Source: Acuticoccus sp. MNP-M23 (GTDB taxonomy: Bacteria > Pseudomonadota > Alphaproteobacteria > Rhizobiales > Amorphaceae). From it: a DNA stretch of 64,000 nt. The stretch spans positions 186,001-250,000 of the forward strand of contig NZ_CP133480.1 in NCBI RefSeq assembly GCF_031195445.1, written 5' to 3'. Of the stretch, positions 1 through 8,355 are shown piece after piece; position 1 is the first letter of the stretch; each line of letters begins with the position of its first letter. Made by a program: the position numbers and the translations under genes. The notes beneath the pieces were generated by a model. It did no database searches. It was not told where the DNA came from and saw nothing but the letters and a program-made list of their open reading frames with translations.

Positions 1-264
1 CCGCAACGCGCCGATGGCCGGATCGGCGGACATTTCACGCTCCATCGTGCGCTCCAGACCGACCTGTCCGGCAAGCGGCAACCCCAGCATCAGTGCGGTG
101 TGGGCTTCGTTGGCGATCCGCCGGCTGACGGTCTCGAACCGCTCCCCCGTCAGCTCGACATAAGCGGCGCGCACGCTGGCATAATTGAGGTAAGCGCCGA
201 GCAGCAACGTCACCGCCAGAAGCGGCAGGAGCGAGGCAAGAATTGCCAGGGCGAGTGCGCGCAC
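1..264 (-). CDS. Membrane-anchored sensor protein, N-terminal fragment
   Basis: This gene is cut by the left edge of the window; only about 88 N-terminal residues are visible. The frame has no ATG. It opens with GTG at 264, with AAGGGG about six bases upstream; an in-frame GTG at 270 is the alternative. The product starts with one hydrophobic segment (about residues 3-25), followed by a predicted periplasmic helical stretch containing LGLPLAG and an ERTMERE segment. The same LG-hydrophobic-L pattern occurs in the sensor regions of the two genes read divergently from it (486-1226 and 1213-3090), so it probably has a related extracytoplasmic sensor domain. The output domain lies outside the window. 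The gene is divergent from the 486-5139 operon across about 220 bases that must hold both promoters. The function is inferred from architecture only. Confidence 0.6.
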   Translation of the reverse strand, partial: MRALALAILASLLPLLAVTLLLGAYLNYASVRAAYVELTGERFETVSRRIANEAHTALMLGLPLAGQVGLERTMEREMSADPAIGALR

Positions 265-485
265 GATCACCCCTTTTCGGCTTGGCGGCGTGTGGTCCGG
301 TCTGCCGGAAGCTTTCGTCGGCGGTGCAAGGCCACGGCGGGACAGGAATGCACACGACGGTCGCACGGCGTCTTCGCGTGCAGGCTTGCTCGCCACCCCC
401 GATCTTGTCAACGTCGTCACGGCGTGATGGGTGGAACCGAAGTTACGCACCTGACGGGCTCTCCCCCGGGTGCTAGAGAAACATC

Positions 486-1226
486 ATGGGTCGTTTTTCC
501 GTCTTAACTTCAACGGTTCTCATCGCCGTTCTGGGCGTCATCGCCTACACGCTCGTGGCAACGCGGACGATGGAACGGTCTGCCGCGCAGCTTGCGGCCG
601 CCCAGTTCGATTTCATTTTATCGCGCGCCGACGAGGCCATCGAACGCAATCTCCACCTCGGCCTGGCGCTGGGCGAGGTGAACCAGGCCTCCGCCGCGCT
701 GGAGCGTGCCATGTCGCGCTCGCCCTCCATTCTCGGTGCGGACGTGATCTCGGTTGGCGGGACGACCCTTTATTCAACCGATCGCGGCGCCCTTGGCGAA
801 CCCATTCCGGACCGGTGGCGCATCGCCATCAACGACACGCACAACGAGACCTGGCGCGCCGAAGCCTTCGATAGTGTGACCATGGGCCGGCCGGTCAGCA
901 ACGATTTCGGTCAGGTCGAAGGGTGGGCCGCCCTCATCATCGACCGCGACGCCCTCTCCGCTCCACTTTCCGAAGCGCCGCGCACGGTGCGGATGATGCT
1001 GCCGGCCATCATCCTCGTGGCTCTGGGAGCGCTGGTGATTGCGGCCGTCGTGATCCGCTGGTCCTACCGCAGGGCATGGATCGACCTGAAGACACCGCCC
1101 CCGCCGCCGGAGCGGCGCGATGCGTTCGATCAGGCCAATCTCCGCGCCGTCGAAAGCTGTGCAAACACCAATGCGGTGCTGGCCCAAGTCCGCACCGAAA
1201 TCCAGCGGCTCGATGCCATTGTCTGA
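486..1226 (+). CDS. Two-TM sensor-like membrane protein without output domain
   Basis: The product has 246 residues: a TM helix at about 7-25, an extracytoplasmic domain to about 163 and a second TM helix at about 165-188. A short cytoplasmic tail with a five-proline run follows (about 200-204). The periplasmic part carries an LGLALGE motif, then a helix with ALERAM and a beta-rich part, as in small Cache-like sensors. I see no kinase, GGDEF, HAMP-coupled or chemotaxis output domain, so it may be a sensory or regulatory subunit. It is the first gene of an operon with the sensor/MFS-like protein (14 bp overlap) and the SpoIIE phosphatase. The start is ATG 486; the Shine-Dalgarno sequence is weak. 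I do not recognise a named family. Confidence 0.75.
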   Translation: MGRFSVLTSTVLIAVLGVIAYTLVATRTMERSAAQLAAAQFDFILSRADEAIERNLHLGLALGEVNQASAALERAMSRSPSILGADVISVGGTTLYSTDRGALGEPIPDRWRIAINDTHNETWRAEAFDSVTMGRPVSNDFGQVEGWAALIIDRDALSAPLSEAPRTVRMMLPAIILVALGALVIAAVVIRWSYRRAWIDLKTPPPPPERRDAFDQANLRAVESCANTNAVLAQVRTEIQRLDAIV

Positions 1227-3090
1227 GCCAGTCCCGTCACATCAGGCCGGCCAGCGGGATCTTGCCGGTGCCCGCCGCGCCGACAGGGCTGCCTTCGTGC
1301 TGGCCCTCTCGGTCGGCGCGGTGGTGCTCGTGGCAACGCTCTGGCTTGCGACCATCATGATCCAGCCGCGCCTCCAGCGTCTGGAAGTGGCCTCCACCGA
1401 AGCGGCGCAGACCCTCGCCAGCGCCGTGGCCGAGGACTTTGCCGAGGCCGTCGCCCTTGGCATTCCCCTTCCCCAGATGCGCGGCGTCGATGATTATCTG
1501 AGCGCTGTCCTGCGGTCGGATAACCTTGTTTCCGCGGTTCTCGTGCTCGGTGCCGAGGAGCAACGCCTTTTCGCCGTTCCTGCGCGAACAGCGGTGCCGC
1601 GGCCGCTGGTGCGCGCGCAGATCATGGTTGATGACAAGGCGGTGGGCACCATCATCGCCGGTCCCTCGCCGCAGATCGCCGAAACGGCCAGACTGCACCT
1701 GCTGCGCTCTGCCATTGCGATGGCTCTTCTTGTGGGGCTGTTGTCCGGCATCCTGTTTCGCATCGCGCTTCTGGAGCGGTTGAACCTGCCGCAGGCGCGC
1801 CTTGGTGCCGCAGCCGGCGCTGTCGGCCGCGGAACGTTCGGCGAATTCACACCGCCGCGGGCCGGCGCGATGCTGGCGCTCGGGCGCAGTGCGGGGCTGC
1901 TGCTTGCCCCCATCCGGCGCGAATACCGCCGCCTCGTCGCCCTCACCGACGAGGTGCGCGCGCTCGACACGTTCGGCCGGGTCCGCACCGAAATCGACGA
2001 TGCGCTCGCTCCGCTGGCCGCCTACTCGTTCGACAGGCCGCGCAAGGGCCGGATGCTGAGCTCGGCAAATGCCCTGTGGTGGCCGTTCGCAGCGCTGGCT
2101 GCGCTGTTCACGCCGCGCGCCCTCGTTGCAAGCTTTGCCGCCGACCGGGTCGACACGGTCCATGTGCCGCTCGCCATCGGCAGTGCCGTCGGCGCCAATG
2201 CGCTGGGCGCCATTGTCGGCCTTGCGGTTGCATTCGCCCTTGGCGGACGCGCGCCAAAGCTGACGCCGCTCTTTTCCCTCCTGATTGCAGCCGCCGCCAT
2301 CGGCGTCACCGCCATTGTGCGCGACCCCTACATCTTCACCGCCCTCCAGTGCGCGGCCGGGCTGTTCGGCGCCATTGCGGTCGGCAGTACATTTTGCACC
2401 GAAGGCGCATTCGCCCGTCTCCCGTGGCGGGCCGGGATTGTGCTGATTGGTGCGGCCGCCGTGGGGCCCACCCTTGGCGCACTCCTGGCCGAAGCTGCGG
2501 GCCGCCGGATCAGTTTCGCCACCGTCGGCGTCCTCACCGCAATCATCGCGCTCACCGCAGCGGCCGGACCGCCGCGCCGTCGCGCAGCACGGCGGCCGCG
2601 CTGGGGCCTTCCGCTTTCCACGGCGCTCGGGCTTGTGTCGGCAAGTTTTGCGGTGGTCACCTGGATCGACATCAGCTTTTCCGCAGGCGCCATGCGGGAG
2701 GATTATGCAGGTCTCGGCTACGTTGCGGTTGTGACGGGCGCCGCGGCGTTTTTGCCCTTTGCCCTCTCCGGCCCGCCGCAGCGCGCCTTCAGCGTCGGCG
2801 GCGCCGCGCTGGTCGTGGCGCTGTTTGCAGCTGCACTCTTCGCCGAACCGGCGCTGCTTTCCACGCTCGGGGTTGCCGCGGTGGTGGGCCTTTCATTCGG
2901 TCTTGCGGTTCGGGGCGCCGGCAGCCGCGCTTTCGGCTTTGGCGGCGCAACCTGCCTTGCGGCCGGCACCCTCCTTGCCGGCGCGCTCGAAGCCGGTAAA
3001 TTCCTCGTCCCGGCGCTTGGCAGCACGCTCGCCCTGGCCATTGCGGTGGCCGCCCTTGTCGGCGTCATCGCCACCGTGCGGAGGCGCTAG
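1213..3090 (+). CDS. Sensor domain fused to MFS-like polytopic membrane domain
   Basis: The product has about 625 residues. ATG 1213 is chosen because it overlaps the upstream stop by 14 bp and places a TM helix (about 21-43) near the N terminus; in-frame codons further upstream would run deep into the preceding gene. The order is TM1, a periplasmic sensor region (about 44-155) with an LGIPLPQ motif, TM2 (about 160-186), an amphipathic HAMP-like linker, then about 11-12 hydrophobic segments from roughly residue 290 to the end. The polytopic part has an AAAVGPTLGALLAE stretch resembling motif C of MFS transporters and an AGRR loop. A receptor-like N terminus on a transporter-like C terminus is unusual; it could be a transceptor or a membrane receptor feeding the phosphatase gene that follows with no spacing. 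Substrate and role are unknown. Confidence 0.75.
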   Translation: MPLSEPVPSHQAGQRDLAGARRADRAAFVLALSVGAVVLVATLWLATIMIQPRLQRLEVASTEAAQTLASAVAEDFAEAVALGIPLPQMRGVDDYLSAVLRSDNLVSAVLVLGAEEQRLFAVPARTAVPRPLVRAQIMVDDKAVGTIIAGPSPQIAETARLHLLRSAIAMALLVGLLSGILFRIALLERLNLPQARLGAAAGAVGRGTFGEFTPPRAGAMLALGRSAGLLLAPIRREYRRLVALTDEVRALDTFGRVRTEIDDALAPLAAYSFDRPRKGRMLSSANALWWPFAALAALFTPRALVASFAADRVDTVHVPLAIGSAVGANALGAIVGLAVAFALGGRAPKLTPLFSLLIAAAAIGVTAIVRDPYIFTALQCAAGLFGAIAVGSTFCTEGAFARLPWRAGIVLIGAAAVGPTLGALLAEAAGRRISFATVGVLTAIIALTAAAGPPRRRAARRPRWGLPLSTALGLVSASFAVVTWIDISFSAGAMREDYAGLGYVAVVTGAAAFLPFALSGPPQRAFSVGGAALVVALFAAALFAEPALLSTLGVAAVVGLSFGLAVRGAGSRAFGFGGATCLAAGTLLAGALEAGKFLVPALGSTLALAIAVAALVGVIATVRRR

Positions 3091-5139
3091 ATGCTGCTGC
3101 GCACGCGCGTCACACTCCTGTTTGCCTGCGCGATCGTCCTGATCGGGCTTGCGCTTCTGGCTGTCGGGTTTTCCCAGCGCCAATATCAGGCAGACAGGCT
3201 GGGCGCCATTGCGGTCGCGCTGCAACGCTCCCTGTGGGAAAATCTGGTCGCCAACAAGATGGAAGACCTCGAACCCATCGCGACGGATCTTGCGGCGCGC
3301 ATTGCCACCCTTGCACCAAGCCTCTCGCGCGATGATGTGGGCAAGGTCATCGGCGATTCGCCCGCCGTCACCAGCGGCATCACGGTTCAGGTGGTCGACC
3401 TCGACGCCGAGCTCGTCAGCGCCAATGCGCCCCTGTTCCGCGCCGCCCCGCTCATCGATGCACGCGAGATTGCAACGCTCACCGGCCGCGAGCAGATCAT
3501 CGCGGGCCTGCGGCAGGATTCGCCGGACCGCTTCATGATTGCCGTGATCCGGCCCATCGTCATCCGCGGGGTCCTCGCCGGGGCTCTCAGCGTTGCCGTG
3601 GACGCAGCGGCAACGCTGCAAGAGCTGGCGCTCGACATCGGCGAACCGGCCTATCTTCTCTCCCCGCGCGGACGGCTTGCCACCGGAACGGACGTTGCCC
3701 TGTGGACCGAGGCCGCCGACCAGCTTCCGCGCCGCCCCCGCGAACCGCAATTCATCGCCACAGCGACCCGTGACTACTACGCCACCCCCATGACACTGAA
3801 CGACATCAGCGGCCGCCCCACCGGCACGCTTGTGGCGCTGCGCGATGTCACCGAGAGCCGCGAAGCCAGTGAGCGGGTGGAGCGCCTCGGGCTGATTGGC
3901 GTTGCGCTCGCCGGGCTCATCATTCTGGCCGGCGTCTATTTTCTGATGCGCAACGCATTCAAGCCGCTCGAAGGCGCCGTCGGCGCGCTGGATGCGCTGT
4001 CGAAAGGCGACCTGTCGCGCCCGCTCGAGTCGGAAGGCACCGGCGAGATCGCGCGGATCGGCGAAGCCGTCGCCGTGTTCCGCCGCAATGCCCAGCGCCT
4101 CAACGAGCAAGATGAGGGCATTGCCCGCCAGCGCCGGCGACAGGAGCGGGTCATCCGCCGCGAACTTCAGCGCCTTGCCGAGCTTCTGGACGACGAGGGC
4201 CGCGCGGAAATCCTCTCCGACCTTGCCGAAGTCCTGCCCGACGGCAAGGCCGGCGTCGCGCCGGCCAACACCGAGCTTGCCACGCTCGCCACCCTTCTCC
4301 AGCGCATGTCGACCCGCATTGCCGACCAGCAGACCCGGCTGACCGAGCTGATCACCGAGCTGAAGGCCGCCATCGTCACGCGCGCGCGCCTCGCCGCTCT
4401 CGAGCAGGAGCTCGACATTGCGCGCGAGTTGCAGACGAGCTTCCTGCCCAAGCCGCTGCCGCCGCACCCCTCGTTCGATGTCTTCGGGTTGATGGAGAGC
4501 GCCAAGGAAGTGGGCGGCGACTTCTTCGATATCTTCATGATCGACGAGAACCGGCTCGGCATGGTGATTGCCGACGTGTCGGGCAAGGGCGTCCCGGCCG
4601 CGATGTTCATGGCGATCACGCGCACGCTGATCCGGGCAACGGCGCTGACCTCTCCCTCCCCGGCGGCAACCGTTGGCGAGGTGAACAGCTTTCTGGCGGC
4701 GGACAACGAACAGATGATGTTCGTCACCCTCTTCCACGGCGTCCTGCATCTCGATACCGGCGAGTTCGCGTTCGCCAATGCGGGCCACAACCCGCCCTAT
4801 GTGCTGGCTGCCGGCGGGCTGGTCACGCTGCCGCGCGCCAGCGGCCCCGCCCTCGCGGTGGTGGAGGACATTGCCTACAAGGATGATAGTATCGTCCTTG
4901 CGCCGGGCTCCACATTCTTTGCCTACACCGACGGTGTGACGGAGGCGTTCTCCCGCGATGGCACCGAATACGGCACGGACAAGCTGGAAGCGTTCATCGT
5001 GGCGCACGCCGCCGAAACGCCGGCGGCCCTTTGCGCCGACGTGCGCGCCGATGTGCTGGCCTTCGAGGACGGCGCCGACCAGTTTGACGACGTGACATGC
5101 TTCGCGCTGCGCTACGACGGCGCTCCGCCCGCCGCCTAG
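3091..5139 (+). CDS. SpoIIE-family PP2C serine phosphatase with periplasmic sensor and HAMP
   Basis: The product has 682 residues: TM helix 8-27, an extracytoplasmic Cache-like domain about 30-260, TM about 267-286, HAMP about 287-340, a long coiled coil about 340-445, then a SpoIIE/PP2C domain about 445-675. Metal-binding signatures are intact: LQTSFLP at 448, GGDFFD at 475 (D477, D480), DVSGKG at 495, NAGHNPP at 563, YTDGVTEA at 612 and a QFDDVT motif near 664. Such enzymes dephosphorylate STAS anti-anti-sigma factors or similar phosphoproteins in partner switching; no STAS or anti-sigma gene is visible here. ATG 3091 follows directly on the upstream stop, with GGAGG in the upstream coding end. 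The stop codon shares the CTAG at 5136-5139 with the convergent cyclase gene. Confidence 0.9.
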   Translation: MLLRTRVTLLFACAIVLIGLALLAVGFSQRQYQADRLGAIAVALQRSLWENLVANKMEDLEPIATDLAARIATLAPSLSRDDVGKVIGDSPAVTSGITVQVVDLDAELVSANAPLFRAAPLIDAREIATLTGREQIIAGLRQDSPDRFMIAVIRPIVIRGVLAGALSVAVDAAATLQELALDIGEPAYLLSPRGRLATGTDVALWTEAADQLPRRPREPQFIATATRDYYATPMTLNDISGRPTGTLVALRDVTESREASERVERLGLIGVALAGLIILAGVYFLMRNAFKPLEGAVGALDALSKGDLSRPLESEGTGEIARIGEAVAVFRRNAQRLNEQDEGIARQRRRQERVIRRELQRLAELLDDEGRAEILSDLAEVLPDGKAGVAPANTELATLATLLQRMSTRIADQQTRLTELITELKAAIVTRARLAALEQELDIARELQTSFLPKPLPPHPSFDVFGLMESAKEVGGDFFDIFMIDENRLGMVIADVSGKGVPAAMFMAITRTLIRATALTSPSPAATVGEVNSFLAADNEQMMFVTLFHGVLHLDTGEFAFANAGHNPPYVLAAGGLVTLPRASGPALAVVEDIAYKDDSIVLAPGSTFFAYTDGVTEAFSRDGTEYGTDKLEAFIVAHAAETPAALCADVRADVLAFEDGADQFDDVTCFALRYDGAPPAA

Positions 5140-6431
5140 CCTTTTGCGAGCGGCGACCCGTTGTGGAACACCCCGTCCCATCCCGCTGGTGGCGGGGTGA
5201 CCGCGTAGGCCGTGGCGCGTGCCAGCATCAGCTTCGACGGGCCATCGTCCGGCTTGTCGGCCAGCAGCGCCACGAACCCGTCGCGCGCCGTGGCAAATTC
5301 TGCAGCGCGCATCATTTCCACCAGCGCCTCGTATCGCTGCGCGTGGGCCAGCGTTTCGGCCGCAACAGTGCCGGCCGGGCCGAGGATGGTGAAGATGCGC
5401 ACCGGCCGGTGCGAGCCGCGCACGGTGATCCGGTCCAGCTCGCGGAAGGAGAATACATCCGAAGCGCGGGCCTGCGTATCCTCGGAGACGACAACGCGCA
5501 CGCCATAAACCTTGGCCAGATCCTGGATCCGGGCGGCAAGGTTCACCGCGTTGCCGATGACGGTGTAGTTGCGGCTTTCGGGCGGGCCGATGTCGCCGGA
5601 CAGGACGTCGCCCGTGGCAACGCCGACCACAGCGTCGAGACGCTCGCCATTCTCCAGCCCCTCGGCCACCACTTCGGCGCGCAGGGCGTCCACCGCGGCA
5701 AGCTGCCCGAGGGCGGCGCGGCAGGCGTCGGCGGCCTGCGTGTCGGTGTTGGTGAAGGGCGGCCCCCAGCAGGCCATCGCCGCATCGCCGATGAACTTGT
5801 CGGTGATGCCGCCCGCCTCGCCGATGGGCCGCGTCACGGCGGTCAGGAATCGGTTGAGAAGGTCGGTCAGGCGCTCGGCTTCGAGGCGCTCTGACCAGCC
5901 GGTATAATCGCGCATGTCGATGAACGAGATCGTCATGTCGCCGCGCCGGCTCCGGGCCTCGTCCCCGCGGGACAGGATCTCGTCGACGATGCGCGGGTCC
6001 ACGTATTCGCCGAACAGGCGCTTCAGCTTGCGCCGCTTGCGCTGCTCGGTGGTGTCGGAGAAGACGACGACCACGCCGAAACGCTGCGTGGTCCCGTCCG
6101 GGTCGAGGTGGGTGAGAAAGCTGGACGAAACCCGCAGGTCCACCGGCTCGCCGGACTCGTCCGCTGCGGCGAGCACGATGTCGGTGCTGTGCACGACCTC
6201 GTGCTCGTAGACAGCGCGCAGCACAAGCTCGTTGAAGTCGTCGAACCGCTCTTCCAGCAGGAATTCCTCGGCGAACGCCTGCCCCAGAACATCGTCTGGC
6301 GCCTTGCCGAGAATTCGCCCGGCCGCCTCGTTGAAGGTGATGATGCGCCCGGTGAGGTCGATCGCGACGACACCGTCCCGCATCGAATCCAGGATGCGTT
6401 CCGAAAGCAGTGCGTCCCGATCCTGGCTCAT
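5136..6431 (-). CDS. PAS-domain class III adenylate cyclase
   Basis: The product has 431 residues and no TM segment: a PAS domain (about 8-130), a linker with a KRLFGEYVDP motif, then a class III cyclase catalytic domain (about 165-350). Catalytic features are present: metal aspartates D172 (FIDMRDY) and D216 (KFIGDA), purine-specifying K212 with T290 in NYTVIG, and transition-state residues N297 and R301 in VNLAAR. The Lys/Thr pair is typical of class IIIb adenylate cyclases. A C-terminal extension of about 80 residues has no recognised domain. The chosen ATG 6431 lies 7 bases after the ureG stop, so the gene can be co-transcribed with ureEFG. An in-frame upstream start lies inside ureG and lacks homology. 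Confidence 0.9.
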   Translation of the reverse strand: MSQDRDALLSERILDSMRDGVVAIDLTGRIITFNEAAGRILGKAPDDVLGQAFAEEFLLEERFDDFNELVLRAVYEHEVVHSTDIVLAAADESGEPVDLRVSSSFLTHLDPDGTTQRFGVVVVFSDTTEQRKRRKLKRLFGEYVDPRIVDEILSRGDEARSRRGDMTISFIDMRDYTGWSERLEAERLTDLLNRFLTAVTRPIGEAGGITDKFIGDAAMACWGPPFTNTDTQAADACRAALGQLAAVDALRAEVVAEGLENGERLDAVVGVATGDVLSGDIGPPESRNYTVIGNAVNLAARIQDLAKVYGVRVVVSEDTQARASDVFSFRELDRITVRGSHRPVRIFTILGPAGTVAAETLAHAQRYEALVEMMRAAEFATARDGFVALLADKPDDGPSKLMLARATAYAVTPPPAGWDGVFHNGSPLAKG

Positions 6432-6438
6432 CGAGGCA

Positions 6439-7059
6439 TCAGATTTCGAGGCCGCCGGTGTCGCGCAGGAACGCCACAATCTCCGCGACACCGTCGCCGG
6501 CCTTGAGGTTCGTCATCAGGAACGGGCGTTCGCCGCGCATTCGGGTGGCATCGGTGCGCATCACGTCGAGCGAGGCACCGACGAAGGGGGCAAGGTCGGT
6601 CTTGTTGATGAGGAGGAGATCGGACCGCGTGATGCCGGGGCCGCCCTTGCGCGGGATCTTCTCGCCGGCCGAAACGTCGATCACATAGATGGTGATGTCG
6701 GCAAGCTCGGGCGAGAAGGTGGCGGCAAGGTTGTCTCCGCCCGATTCCACCAGCACCAGATCGCACCCCGGAAACTTGCCGCGCATTTCCTTGATGGCGG
6801 CAAGGTTGATGGAGGCGTCCTCGCGGATGGCGGTGTGGGGGCAGCCGCCGGTCTCCACGCCCATGATCCGCTCCACCGGCAAGGCTTCGGCGCGCGACAG
6901 GATCAGCGCGTCTTCCTTGGTGTAGATGTCGTTGGTGATGGCGACGATGTCGATCTTGTCGCGCAGGGCCTTGCACAGGCACTCCATCAGCATTGTCTTG
7001 CCGGAGCCGACCGGCCCGCCGATCCCGACCCGGAGCGGCCCGTGTGCTGTGCGCGTCAT
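6439..7059 (-). CDS. ureG: Urease accessory GTPase UreG
   Basis: The product has 206 residues, the normal UreG length. It has a P-loop GPVGSGKT near the N terminus, the UreG nickel-site motif [13 protein letters not shown], the [13 protein letters not shown] segment and the NKTDLAP guanine-binding motif. UreG is the SIMIBI-class GTPase that drives nickel delivery into apo-urease with UreE, UreF and UreD/H. ATG 7059 is preferred over the TTG at 7062 because an AAGGA sequence lies six bases upstream of it. The gene follows ureF after a 110-base gap and precedes the cyclase gene by 7 bases. Confidence 0.96.
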   Translation of the reverse strand: MTRTAHGPLRVGIGGPVGSGKTMLMECLCKALRDKIDIVAITNDIYTKEDALILSRAEALPVERIMGVETGGCPHTAIREDASINLAAIKEMRGKFPGCDLVLVESGGDNLAATFSPELADITIYVIDVSAGEKIPRKGGPGITRSDLLLINKTDLAPFVGASLDVMRTDATRMRGERPFLMTNLKAGDGVAEIVAFLRDTGGLEI

Positions 7060-7169
7060 CAATAATCCTTCCCGCCATGGCTCGGCGTACCGCTGGCAAG
7101 GCGCCAGCGCATCGAGCCGTCATCAAAAGTCAGAATTCGGAGGCGAATTCAACCGTGGCGCGCGTCCGA

Positions 7170-7859
7170 TCAGGAGCGGAACAGGCGCACATGCTGATCT
7201 TCGTGGTGCATGGAGGCCACGTCCAGCCCCGGCGTGAAGCCGCCTGCATCGGACAGCGGCGCCGCAGCGCTCTCCCGCGCAATCTCGGCGCAGACGGGGC
7301 CGAGGTCGCGCGTCAACCGCTGCCCGTCGGTCTGCCCCAGCGGGACGAGGCGGACGGCAGCGGAAACGAGGTTGGCGGCAAAGCCCGAAAGATGCGCCTG
7401 CACCAGCGGCACCACCGGGACATTGTAGGCCGCTCCCACCACGCCAACGGCAATGGCAAGCGGGATGGGCGTGTCTTCCGTCAGGAGCGTCTGCCCCGGC
7501 CACACCGCCTCTGTGACGGCGATGAAGGCCGTCCCCTGCTGCACCGCCTCCTCCCACCGCTCGCGCGAGGGCGCCAGCGCCCTGGCGAGCGCCAGAAGGC
7601 TGTCGACGGTGGCTTCATCTTCAGCCAAAGCCGCGGCATGGGCGTGGGCGATGAAGACGCCGTCGGTCCATCCGGCGCCGTGGCGGAGCGCAGCCTCGAT
7701 GGCACCGAACGCTGTGGCGCGGTCGCGGATCGCGCCGGTTTCGCACATCATTTCCAGCCCGTGCGAATAGCTGAACGCGCCAATGGGCAACGCTGGCGAA
7801 AACCACGCCAGAAGCAGCGCCTGAACACGCTCCGCCTCGTCGGCATAGGCGTCAGTCAT
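7170..7859 (-). CDS. ureF: Urease accessory protein UreF
   Basis: The product has 229 residues, all-helical and typical of UreF. The N-terminal region has the family pattern LLAWFSPALPIGAFSYSHGLE and later a GWTDGVFIAHAHAA stretch; the C-terminal half has the VQAHLSGFAANLVSAAVRLVPLGQ region. UreF bridges UreG and UreD/H on apo-urease and acts as the fidelity factor for nickel insertion. ATG 7859 overlaps the end of ureE by 8 bases; upstream in-frame codons would only translate the antisense-like frame of the ureE histidine tract. It is translationally coupled to ureE and followed by ureG. Confidence 0.94.
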   Translation of the reverse strand: MTDAYADEAERVQALLLAWFSPALPIGAFSYSHGLEMMCETGAIRDRATAFGAIEAALRHGAGWTDGVFIAHAHAAALAEDEATVDSLLALARALAPSRERWEEAVQQGTAFIAVTEAVWPGQTLLTEDTPIPLAIAVGVVGAAYNVPVVPLVQAHLSGFAANLVSAAVRLVPLGQTDGQRLTRDLGPVCAEIARESAAAPLSDAGGFTPGLDVASMHHEDQHVRLFRS

Positions 7860-8355
7860 GGTGGTGGTGATGGCCGTGATCGTGATCGTGGTCGTCGTGG
7901 TGGTGGTGATGATGATGGCCGCCACCATCGGCGTAGGCGCCGGCCTCGGGGTCGAACGGGGCTTCCAGCGACTCCACGCGGGCGCCGAGACCCTCGGCCA
8001 TGGCGGCCAGCACATGGTCCGGCTTGATCCGCAGGCGGTCATCGAAGAGCGCGGTGGGGGTGTGGCGGTTGCCAAGGTGCCAGGCCAGGCGGGTAAGCGC
8101 GAACCGGTCGGCGGCGTGAATGTCCATCACGGGCTCCGCCTCCGCCTCGATCACCAGCACGCGGCCGTCGTCCATGGCGATCCGGTCCCCGCCCCGAAGG
8201 CGCGTTGCCTGTGCAAGGTCGAGGAGCACCTTTTCGCCGCCCTCGGCCGTGAGTGTCAGCCGGCGGCGGTGGCGAAGGTCGAAGTTGAGGCGCGCGCGAA
8301 GCGTTGCGGCGTCCGGCTGCTCGCCATCAGCCAGAAGGTGGTGGGCACGGATCAA
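7852..8355 (-). CDS. ureE: Urease nickel metallochaperone UreE with His-rich tail
   Basis: The product has 167 residues: the N-terminal UreE peptide-binding domain, then the metal-binding domain with AWHLGNRHTP and the DDRLRIKPDHVL region. The extreme C terminus holds 15 histidines within the last 21 residues, interspersed with aspartates, which fits a nickel-storage or buffering tail. UreE delivers Ni(II) to the UreG dimer in the cytoplasm. The gene shares an ATGA overlap with the upstream esterase gene and overlaps ureF downstream, so it is co-translated in the operon. No ureA, ureB, ureC or ureD/H lies anywhere in the window. Confidence 0.95.
   Translation of the reverse strand: MIRAHHLLADGEQPDAATLRARLNFDLRHRRRLTLTAEGGEKVLLDLAQATRLRGGDRIAMDDGRVLVIEAEAEPVMDIHAADRFALTRLAWHLGNRHTPTALFDDRLRIKPDHVLAAMAEGLGARVESLEAPFDPEAGAYADGGGHHHHHHHDDHDHDHGHHHHHD

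Noticed and set aside
2893-5181. Long open frame (762 codons) on the minus strand
   Set aside because: It is antisense to the SpoIIE gene and the end of the sensor/MFS-like gene, both with clear domain motifs. The frame has the Arg/Gly/His-rich composition typical of GC-rich antisense frames.
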